Below are positions 51,901-61,671 of a stretch of 64,000 bases of DNA, piece by piece. The stretch is taken from NCBI RefSeq assembly GCF_016808095.1, contig NC_068972.1, positions 8,178,001 through 8,242,000 on the forward strand, read 5' to 3'. Below the pieces are notes generated by a model. That model saw only the letters and a list, made by a program, of their open reading frames with translations, searched no databases and was not told the DNA's origin. The position numbers were made by a program, and so were the translations under genes. Every line of letters begins with the position of its first letter. Position 1 is the stretch's first letter. The DNA comes from Vigna angularis. Its lineage: Eukaryota > Streptophyta > Magnoliopsida > Fabales > Fabaceae.

Positions 51901-53187
51901 TTGGAACTCCTAATAATAATAACATTTTGATGACAATGAAGGCAGATTATTGCGAGGAACTAGGCCAGATAGGATGTAATCAAACTCTCTGTTGAGGAAC
52001 CGTGTCCTCCTTTGAAAGTATCCATCCCTGTTTTTTTAATTACACGAGAAGTGTGTTCTATCAACTAGTTTATTACTGGGATCATGCTCCTATTACTATT
52101 TTTCACGTGGAATATAGAGGTAATTAAGGTAAAAAATAAATAAACATGTGGAGGCTCTACCAATCGACATAAGTACTCTAAGAAATAAGATGGGGTACGA
52201 CTTGCTCTCAAACTAAAAATAAAAAGAAGGGAAATAAACTTGGAAAATTAATTTCCATGGTCTTGCACACACTGAGCAAAAACATGTTTTCATCAAATAA
52301 AAAAACTAGTGTTGAATGGACAATCGAGATAGAAGCACTCGACAATTAAGATACGGTTGACAATATCAGCAACTGATGTACTGTCTTTGAGTTCAAGTTA
52401 TGACAATCAATGCACCAAAAAGTGCCATTGAACTTATGGAATTGATACTATCTTTTTGAGCCTAATCACCCAACACTAATGTGATTCTTCATACACAATT
52501 GTATTCAGTACTTCTAGCACAAATTTTTTGTGCAAAGTTTTTTTTAAATCTTAGGGGCATTGGAAATCTTTTTGAGCCTAATCACCCAACACTATTGTGA
52601 TTCTTCATACACAATTGTATTCAGTACTTCTAGCACAAATATTTTGTGCAATTCTTTTTTTAATCTTTGAGCTTTAGGGGCATTGGAAATTCATTTCTAG
52701 CTTTCTGTCAGAAATTAAATGACCTGTTTCAAATTCTTGTCAGATAAATACCCTCCGACTAAAGTTTTGTATAGACATGTACCCTCCTAACAGACCAAAA
52801 ATCAAAGATAAGGAAAATTTCTATAATTTTTAAGAACAAGAAAGGAGGTTAATGTAATTGAGGAAAATCTTAAGGAAGATGACATGGTAGTCTCCAGTCC
52901 AGTAGGCTTTTTGGCTGAGGTAACCTCAGTTTACTAGACACTTGGGAATCGGTCCTAGTTGGGAGCTTATTGTACAGATCTGGCTCCTTATCTTAACCTG
53001 ATATTCCTTCCCTCCATCCCCGTAATTTGTAATCATAAACCATTAGTATTGTTATTATTGTCTGGGCCTTTTCTTCTATATGCTTACTAGTTGACCCTTT
53101 TGGTGACTCTGCAATTATCAGGATCAGTACATTTTCTGCTATAAAGCTATCATAGATGAACTGGAAGACCTTGTATCTCAGCAGTAG
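48965..53187 (+). CDS. PTP1: Protein tyrosine phosphatase 1
   Basis: Classical tyrosine-specific phosphatase, cytosolic or nuclear; in Arabidopsis PTP1 acts on MAP kinases. Eight exons: 48965-49153, 49235-49331, 49413-49495, 49626-49766, 49868-50002, 51183-51331, 51433-51574, 53122-53187. They total 1002 nt, 333 aa, close to the 340 aa of the Arabidopsis protein. Motifs in order: substrate-recognition [36 protein letters not shown], the WPD loop ([10 protein letters not shown], Asp about residue 233), the signature [11 protein letters not shown] with nucleophile Cys about residue 264 and its Arg, and the Q-loop VGMVQTQDQY. The signature is split by intron 6, with the acceptor chosen at 51432 because it restores HCSAG. 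The protein ends at DLVSQQ, so the short C-terminal tail seen in Arabidopsis is missing. The N-terminus is Pro/Ser-rich and probably disordered. Confidence 0.95.
52451..52688. repeat. 116-bp tandem duplication in intron 7 of PTP1
   Basis: The block starting TCTTTTTGAGCCTAATCACC at 52451 repeats from 52567 with a few changes. A second, looser duplication (AAGGCAGATTGTTGCGACGA near 51.76 kb and AAGGCAGATTATTGCGAGGA near 51.94 kb) lies in the same intron. Confidence 0.9.
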
Positions 53188-54600
53188 AAGGGTACGTACT
53201 TCTGCTTCCTTTTCTAGTTTTTCATATAGTATAAATATTTTAGCTCCTCAAATTCTTTTTATACTGGATAGGATTTGTTTGAGTTTTCCTGTATTATGTA
53301 ATTCTGCTATACCCTTTTCAAAGTTTTTATCTTGCTAGCTTGACGAATTGCTGTGTTTTGTGTGATGTAAATCCAGAGCTCGAAGGATGTTAGGCTGTTT
53401 GCCTCATTTTGAAGCTAACTTCCCATTCTTCGACCTTTTGTTTGGTTCATGCAATGATCATGTCTCCCGGCAGCTGACACTGAAACATTAGCATTCTGGA
53501 TATTTTATGAATTTGACTCTGTTATTCTCTAGCTTTTCATGTATAATGGCAGGAGGGGAAAGCTCACTGATATTAGCATCCTTTTGGTTATATTGTTAGA
53601 ATTACATTGGGGAACAGAATGGCATAATTATTAATGGCTGCAATAATCAAATGTCCATTGCCCTACTGAAGTTATGTAATCCCATTTTATGTGCTTAGGT
53701 CTCAAGGTTAATCAACTTGAGCCAAGATCAAAGAATATTATCAAATTTATCGGGTTATTTATTGGTGCATATTTTATATTTAGTTAACCTTTAAGAAAAC
53801 AAAAATATTAGAAAAATAAATCATGCGTTGACTGCATAAAGAAGTCATACAATTATTCTATTATAAAAAGTTAAATATATTTTTAATCCATTTTATTATG
53901 AAATTGAAATTATATTTAAAATTTTAATATATTTTTGTTCTTAAATTTTAAAAATAAATAAATATTTTTTAATCTAATTACGTCAAATGATATTGAAGTG
54001 AAAACGTATTAAGTAGTATAAATAATTTAAATACTAACTTGAAATGTGTTTCACATATAAAAAATATAAAAAAATTGAATGTAATTAGGTTGTAAAAATT
54101 ATATTTATTTATTTTTTAAATTTAAAAATTAAAATATATTAAAGTTTAGGATATTATTAAATTTCAATTTTATATAAAAGTTAAGGGCTACAAAAATATT
54201 TAATTTTATTATATATTATAACTTTATTTTTTAACAAGTATTGTCTTAGAATTCTTATTAAAGATGATTAGTGATTAATTGGCAGTGTAAAGACAAGTTC
54301 CAGTGAATTTAGGGTTAGGATTCTTTTTCTTAGAGTTTAAGGTTAGGATTTATGATTGGGTTTTACTGTTTAGTATATCCTAGTATCAATTCAAACTCAA
54401 TGAAAGAAAGTAGCGGAGAGTTTGTGAATTCAGACCACTATTTTGAAAAATCCACTTACAGTGAATCCAGTTTTATTGATGATATAGCGAGGAAAGTGGC
54501 ACTTTAGTAATCCCCTTAACAAAATATACTCAATAACATATTAATGTTTTAGAATGCCATATTTTTGTGATAGTAAATGTTTTCGCAACAGAGTCTCTCT
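53188..54600. other. 3' region of PTP1 and spacer
   Basis: The 3' UTR of PTP1 probably extends a few hundred bases beyond 53187 (balanced composition, no frame). A decayed inverted-repeat MITE occupies about 53868-54206. I see no gene up to the promoter of the oil-body gene. Confidence 0.6.
53868..54206. mobile_element. Decayed Mutator-type MITE
   Basis: The left end AGTTAAATATATTTTTAATC and the reverse complement of the right end, AAATTAAATATTTTTGTAGC, are similar, and inverted similarity continues about 110 bases inward (both arms contain AAAAATAAATAAATAT and CTAATTAC). The ends resemble the TIR of the Pack-MULE at 21.2 kb. No clean target duplication was found. Confidence 0.6.
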
Positions 54601-54605
54601 AAACT

Positions 54606-54758
54606 CAGCCACGTAATCATCGCAGCAGGTCTACGTGAAACCAAAACCTCTACTATCAGCCACGCATTCATCGCTGCATGTGCATGTGGAACCAAAACCT
54701 CTACAATCAGCCACGTTACGATCGCTGCATGTCCGCGTGGAACCAAAGCCTCAACCGA
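54606..54758 (+). promoter_or_regulatory. Three 51-bp tandem repeats with RY and ACGT cores upstream of the oil-body gene
   Basis: Units begin CAGCCACG at 54606, 54657 and 54708 and share ATCGC(T/A)GCA(T)G(T)-like text and GTG(G/A)AACCAAA(A/G)CCTC. RY cores TGCATG lie at 54675-54680, 54681-54686 and 54726-54731. ACGT cores lie at 54611, 54633 and 54713. The block ends 20 bases before the TATA box. RY and ACGT elements are classic binding sites of seed maturation regulators (B3 factors ABI3/FUS3/LEC2 and bZIPs), which fits a seed oil-body gene. Activity is inferred. Confidence 0.7.
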
Positions 54759-54777
54759 CGATTCTCCATCTTCGGCT

Positions 54778-54785
54778 TATATATA
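54778..54785 (+). promoter_or_regulatory. TATA box of the oil-body-associated protein gene
   Basis: TATATATA 67 bases before the start codon, directly downstream of the 51-bp repeat block. Confidence 0.75.
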
Positions 54786-54851
54786 CGGGTCACGAGGGTA
54801 TGATATTCCACACGCTCTAGAGAGGAGACTGAGTTAAACTTGCAATAGTTA

Positions 54852-55846
54852 ATGGCTTCCACGGACAAGTCATCGGAACCAACTCCGGCGAAGGGTCCGG
54901 AACCAACTCCGGGAAAGGCGATGGGAATGGGACAGCACATAATCGACAAGGGTGCAATGATGATACAGTCACTGGAACCCATAAAGCAGATTAGTCACCA
55001 CGCGTGTTCCTTCGCCATCTATAGCCACGACATGTCTCGCCAGATAGAAACTCACCACTACTGCTCCAGACTCCACCAAAATTTCATGCAATGCGCCGTC
55101 TACGATTCCGATGAATCCGATGCTCGTCTTCTTGGTCTTCTTATTTTCGCTCTTTTTTTGTTTCAACTTTCTCAAAACTCAATATCTGATTTATTTAATG
55201 TTTTGGTTGTGTGCTGATAGGTGTGGAGTATATTGTTTCTGATGATATCTTTGAAACTATGCCACCGGAGGAACAGAAACTTTGGCATTCTCATGCTTAT
55301 GAGGTTTTTATTCTGATCTTTTGCTTTGCTTGTCATGTGTTTTGTTTTTTTTTTTTTTCTATTTGGAATTGAAAATTTCTGAATGATGATTTGGACCGTG
55401 CAGGTCAAATCGGGTCTCTGGGTGAACCCCAGAGTTCCAGAGCTTATTGGGAAACCGGAGCTCGAAAACCTAGCCAAAACTTACGGCAAATTCTGGTGTA
55501 CGTGGCAGGCTGACAGAGGTACGCATACATGGAAATAATTTGATCCTCTTTTGAGTTTTTTTTTGTAAAGTATTTAATTACAAATGCAGGGGACAGGCTT
55601 CCTATGGGTGCACCTGCGCTGATGATGTCTCCACAAGCAGTAAGTCCTGGTTTGGTGAGGGGAGAGTTGGTGCATGAGAGGGATGCCAAGTACAGTATTT
55701 CCTCAAAGAGCCTGAAAAGCTCAAGGGTGGAGATTCCTGAACCAGAGATGATCAATCCCTTGGCTGACTACTGGAAGCAGCATGGCAAAGGATTTGCCAT
55801 TGACATCGACGAGACTCAGATCAAGTTAAGGGCACCTTTTCCTTGA
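54852..55846 (+). CDS. Oil body-associated protein (DUF1264 family)
   Basis: Member of the OBAP/DUF1264 family, found on seed lipid droplets and needed for normal oil-body shape in plants where it was tested. Four exons: 54852-55134, 55221-55303, 55404-55518, 55590-55846. They total 738 nt, 245 aa. Recognisable stretches in order: a Pro/Lys-rich N-terminus, [20 protein letters not shown] (residues 46-65), [72 protein letters not shown] and a C-terminal [14 protein letters not shown]. No signal peptide or membrane helix, as usual for this family. Intron phases keep these conserved blocks continuous. Members are numbered OBAP1/OBAP2; I think OBAP1-like but do not assign a number. The upstream RY/ACGT repeats and TATA box suggest seed-stage expression. 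Confidence 0.92.
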
Positions 55847-55949
55847 TTCACTCAATATCCCAACTCTTTCTCTCATTTTCTTAGCTAATAAATGGATTGT
55901 ATCTAAAGCTTAATGACATAAGCTGTTTTTAAGGATAAATTATAATTTA

Positions 55950-56520
55950 TTATAACCATTTCACTGTTCTTTCTTGTTGTTCTTACTTGTTCTTTCTTTT
56001 GGACAATTAATCTTTGTCTTCGATCTTTCTTGTTTTTTCTTTGTGTGACACGGGTTGCAACAGGTTTAGGGTTGCCAATTGATCTTTAGGGCAATTAATT
56101 TCGTTCTTTATTGTTTGCCAATTGATCTTTAGGGAAATTAACTTGGTTCTTTATTTTTCTTTCTTTCTGGTTTAAGGTTGGAAATTAATCGTCGTTCAAA
56201 CAATTAATTTTCGTCGTTCTTTCTTGTTGTTCTTTCTTGTTCTTTCTTTACGGGTTTAGGGTTGACAATTAATCTTCATTATTTCTTGTTCTTTGGTTGC
56301 TCTTTCTTTAGTCTAATTAATGAGTTTAGGGTTGGCAATTAATCTTCGTTTTAGCAATTAATTTCTGTTTTAGCAATAATTTTCGTTCTAGCAATTAATT
56401 TCTGTTTTAGCAATAATTTTCGTTCTTTCTTTTAGGTCAATTAATTTCTGTTTTGGCAATTAATCTTGGTTCTCTCTTTAATTTCAGTTCTTTCTTTATA
56501 TTAAATCAATTAATTTATGT
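55950..56520. repeat. Degenerate minisatellite of TTCTTTCTTGTT / GGCAATTAATCTTCGTT units
   Basis: Words such as GGGTTTAGGGTTG, GCAATTAATCTTCGTT, TAGCAATTAATTTCTGTTTT and TTGTTCTTTCTT recur many times with variable spacing just downstream of the oil-body gene. No single clean period; no coding frame. Confidence 0.75.
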
Positions 56521-59500
56521 TCCGGAGGGTAATTAATTTTGGGGCTTGGAGCTTCAGAATCAACTATGAAAGAAAATTAAAAATTAAGAATACAGGAATG
56601 AACACTTGTGACAGCATTGATCCTTTGGTCTGTGTAAGAATATTGCAAGACCTTCTCCACTCTCTCCCTTGCTATCCTTCTTGTTCATTTTCTCCTCTGT
56701 GTTTTCTACCATGAAAAACACACAATTTCTATGTAATCTACTGAGAATAAGGAAATCCAGTACAACAATAAGAAAGAAGTTTACCCTCAACTCATGCTTC
56801 AGTTTTCTTTTTGAGTGAAAGTATGGAAGAATATCTAAATTGGGTAAAAGAAGGAGATTTGGTGCTTTTTCACAAGGGAGAAGAAACCATGAAAGAAGAA
56901 TGAAAGTGATAAAGGTCTATGTTCAAATTGACATAAAAGAAGATTCCGAGTTAAACTCCTTTTTTCTCTAAGTTTCACGTTTTTTTTTTTTATTTTTTTA
57001 AACCAATAACTGCTTTAGCTCACATAAAGCCCAATTATTTATAAAGACTCACTCTCTGTATGCTAACTACACCCTTCTTCTCACACGTACACATATCCTG
57101 AGCTGAATGAATTAAAAATCACTTTTAAAACAAATTTAATTGAAAAAAATATTATTTAAACTCACCCGCTTATTAATAAAATAAAAATAAAAATTAGATA
57201 CATATGTAATTATAAATGTCATCTTATATAGAATATTTCATTACTCAAAATTTATTTAGATACAACAAAACATTTTACATTAGTATACACGTGTTATTAT
57301 CTATTTTATTTTATTAATATATCTCATTTTATTATTTTATCTTTTAAAATTTATAGTTAATCTTTTAAAACTCAATTATTTATAATAAAAATTATCCATG
57401 GTAAAAATATTTATTTTATAATTATTTTTTATGAACATATTTCATTTAAAATCTAATACTATTTTTATTTTAATAATACGAAAAATAAATTTTGTTATCA
57501 TAATGAAAAAATGAATACAAATACACATATATTTCCACTTATATATAGATAATAGTCAAAACCTTAGTAATTAATGTTAATGACCAATTTAAAATCCAAT
57601 TAGTCACTGATTATAATTTTTTTATTCATAATAATGAATATCTTGGAAACCAATAATCTTTCTTTTATAAATTAGTGTGACAAATTTTTTTCTATAATTT
57701 TTTATTCATACCAATGATCTTTATTTTATAAATATTAGTGTGACAAATTATTTTTTATCTCTAAATCTAATTTTTATTTAAAAAATTTCTTGTAATGACA
57801 TTGCAGTCAAAATTAGCACAATGTATCCCAAAAAGATAGAAGAGAAGAAATTTTTTATGTACTTCAAAAAATACCAAAATAATACAATCACATAAAATAC
57901 CACAATTAACAATTATCAGTAAGTAATGAAAATAGAAGGGTTTTTTTTTTTAAGGGAAAATATCATCAACAAAGTTAATAAAACAAGAAACAACAAATTT
58001 TTCAATGCTAAACATATAGGCGAAAGTAATCCAAAAAGTTAAAACCGATGATAGTGTTTAGAGAACAACGAAAGAAGATTTCGACCCAAAGAGCTCAATG
58101 GAATGCAACATAAAATTTACACCTAGACTGGACCAATACGAATAAACCTATTTGACAAAAAAATTTTTTGACGATAAATACATTTAAATAAGACAATAAA
58201 TAAATAAATTGTATTTTTACTCTAATACTCTATTGTAATTTTGAAAATTTCTTTTTATTGAAAAAAATTATTTACAAAAAATAGACAGGTTCACCCATTA
58301 GTCATGAAATGATCATATATACTACATCCCCTGATGCTTCCACTAAAATTAAAATTGAAAATCTCAGAATTAGCTATGCAATTTTTTTATAAATTTGAAA
58401 ACATATTATTAATTAAAATTAAGAACTTGAATGAAAAATAGAAAATATTTTGAAAATATCAATTTATTTGTTCTTAATTTAACATTTAAATATTTACTTC
58501 TAGGATTCTTATTAGAATTTTTCACCTGCATTTGATTTAATTTAATGGACAAAGATTAATTGCTAATTAGATACTTAAAGTAAAAGAAAACTACAAATAA
58601 AGATAGAAAGTAACTTTTTTAAGTTGTTCTTAAAATAGCTTCATCTTTTCTCTTTTCTATATCATTATAATTTGTGGTAACTAATGATAGTAATTTTTAT
58701 AATGATTCCTTCGTAAAAATATAAAATATTTTAATGAAATTTTATTATGACGTTATTTTTATTGTTTCTTACATTTAAAGTTTCACATAACTTAAAAATT
58801 GAGATAAATAGTAATTTAAATATATTTTTCTCTTTTAATATTTTCAGGTGTTTAACGAATGTGTAACATAACTTTAAATTACAAAATTTTAATGAATTTT
58901 GAGTCGAACTATTTGTAATGTATATGAAGACAAACTTGAGGTTCAAAATGTGAATCCTTATTAAAAATGAATGAAAAAATGGTTTCAAGATTATTATTAT
59001 TTTTTTCATTATTACTCCATTGGAGGATGAATCCTGTTTCCCTTAGACATTAACAGTAGAGTTTGTTTCCTTACATCCAAAAGTTATACATTGATTAATG
59101 ACAATTTAAATATATTTTTTTCCTTCAACACCCTAAAACACATTTTTAGAAAACAAAATCATAACTAAGCTACAAAGTTTAAAATAAATAATACCTCAAA
59201 TACTATATTTTAACTATGCTATATGTGACACCCGGACACTGATGAGGGCGGAGAGTGATCGCCGGTGCAAGAGGCACGAAGTGCAAGGGACACTGACAAG
59301 AAACGGCTCCTGACAGGCTCTGTATAGGTATGGGACTATACAGTTGAAGGATAGCTTACCACACATCACCCTATAAGTTGCCGGAGCGTTACACTATCTC
59401 AGTATACTTGAATTAAAAACATAATCTATATTTTTACTTTAATTTTAATATATTGTATTAAAAATGTTCAATAAATAAAATAGTCTTATATGATGTATAG

Positions 59501-60560
59501 ACTATTCGTTATGAATTTAAAATATAACTTATACGTTAAATTTTTTTATTACAAATATAATTTATATCTTTAAAATATTTATTTATAATTAATTTTAATT
59601 ATAAAAATATTTATCTAATACGTTGCTAGTACCAAAAATCTATTTTCCCTTCTAAGCAAATTGGAAAACCTCTTGAATTCTCCTTATAATAATTGTATTC
59701 CTTTTTTTTCCAAAGTTACTATTATCTTTTTGATTTTAGATCCTTCAAAGGTGCCAAGACTAATCCATCAACGCATTCCAGTCAAACACAAACAATCCAT
59801 GCTAGAATTAGGGTTCATACTTAATACACGAACTTCAAACATTTTATGGCTTAAAGTAATGTGCCATTAAAATAACTTTGTTATTTTATACTAAATCGAT
59901 TTTAAGGTTTAGAATTTAAAAATTTGCAAATAAAAATGTGATTAAAAAAACAGATTCTATTAAAAATATTCAGTCAAATTTTCAATAAAAAAATCTATAG
60001 ATAAAAAGAAAAACATTTTTTAACGTATTTCTTTACATTTTTATCTTCTCTAAATACAGGTTAGGGTTAGAAGGTGGTTTCAAAACGTCTAATCCATTTG
60101 CACGGTATTTTCTTTGTTTCACAATTTCAAATAACTTATTATAGTTTTTTGTCATATGCAACATTACCACGAAGTTTCCTTTTATAATAGCTTTTTCAGG
60201 TTCGTCATTTATACAATTCTACAATTTTTTTTAGTAAATCTGGATTTAAGCTATTTTAAGTAAAATGTAACTGGAATTTTGTACCTGATAAAAAAATATA
60301 AACTAAGTAAAAAAAAATTATTACAAGTGGTTGATTTTATATTCTTAAGACAGTTTGATAAATAATTCATATTGTAATATGATTATGGAAAAATTGAAAA
60401 CTAGTTATTTTTTTCTGTTGATTTTTCCTACCAAAACGTGTTCCCTTTATTATCATCATACATTGACCAATTTTTCTGTAGGAAATTTCATTGAAAGTTG
60501 AAAGAGAAGAAAAATTTTGGTTTGGTAACTATGAAACAGAAGTTATATATTAATTGGGCT
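56521..60560. other. AT-rich spacer
   Basis: No gene supported. Mostly long AT-rich stretches with poly-A and poly-T runs. The exception is a GC-richer island at about 59223-59396, listed separately. Confidence 0.6.
59223..59396. mobile_element. GC-rich island, probable retroelement or small TIR-element fragment
   Basis: About 170 bases near 50% GC in DNA that is otherwise strongly AT-rich. It opens TGTGACACCCGG and closes CCGGAGCGTTACAC, an imperfect inverted pair of the kind seen at LTR-like ends (TGTAACGC-CCGG). No open frame of note. Confidence 0.35.
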
Positions 60561-60593
60561 TAGGTTTCTGCATTGAACACACATAAATTGAGG

Positions 60594-61331
60594 ATGGCTA
60601 GGACAACTATTTCTTTTATGTCTTTGTCTTTCTGTATTCTCTTCATGATCACCTTCACTTTGTTCATCCAACCAATTCCAGTTAAAGCAGGTTTATCTTT
60701 ATCATTAAATCATCCAATTTACAATGTAATATCATGTGTCATTTATATTATTATATCATCATTCTCTAAATAGTATCAATATTCATTTAACAAAAGAATC
60801 GTGTTGACTCTTTTTAATAAAAATGAAAATTATACTGAGAAAAAAATATTCAAGCACTACATTAAATAATTTTAACAAAAAATAGGATAAAAGAGACCAT
60901 TAAAGCAATATGATGGAAATCTCATCTCTCTCATTAGGCATCCTATGTGATTATTATTTTATATTAATTCTTTTTTGTCAATTAAAAAAAATTGATTGTG
61001 GGAATTGGTTTTTTCCTTTACATTTTTAGTCTTATGAAAGTAGAAATTAAGTAATAAAACTATTCTATTAATTATATATTATTATTTGATCACCCATCCT
61101 CATTTACCATGATAGTTATAAATGCATAGTGTAATATAAAAGGATTTGTAAGTGTAGTAATTAAATTTGGTTGAAATATATTGAGATGATGAAAAATTGT
61201 TTTAATTTGTAGATTTGAAGATGAGAAAGTTGGGTGTTCGACCAAGCCCACCTCCTCCACCCCGTTCAGGCCCACAAAGACATGTTAAACCAGTTTTTCC
61301 TTCACCTCCACCTCCAATTTCCATGGCATAA
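60594..61331 (+). CDS. Small secreted proline-rich peptide precursor (71 aa)
   Basis: Two exons, 60594-60690 and 61213-61331, joined by a 522-bp GT-AG intron; 216 nt in frame. Exon 1 encodes an N-terminal signal peptide: short basic start MAR, a long hydrophobic core with many Phe/Leu/Ile, then IQPIPVKA as a plausible cleavage region near residue 32. Exon 2 encodes the mature part: acidic/basic DLKMRKLGV, then RPSPPPPPRSGPQRHV and a second proline block PSPPPPISMA at the C-terminus. The architecture (signal peptide, short variable part, Pro-rich C-terminus with an S-G-P-x-R-H core) is that of plant peptide hormones with hydroxylated prolines. The core is reminiscent of IDA/IDL (PPSxPSKRH) and less of PIP peptides, but matches neither motif, so no family is assigned. 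Both splice sites and the frame across them agree. Confidence 0.7.
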
Positions 61332-61597
61332 GATCTACTTTCTTTCTATCATTTCTTTCACTGCTTTATTTTATACACTATCGAGTTTAATGTCAAAATA
61401 ACATTATTATGTCAAAATTTCATTACAAACATTCAGAAGTGGAAAGACACTATTTAGTGTATACATTTCCTGCCAGTTGATAAATTGTACTTCCTCCTCG
61501 TTCAAATAAAAGTATAATTATTTAATTTAAAAATACTTAATACTTTTAATTTTATCGTCTCCATCCGATAATAAGTATACATACACACACACATTAT

Positions 61598-61671
<74 letters not shown>

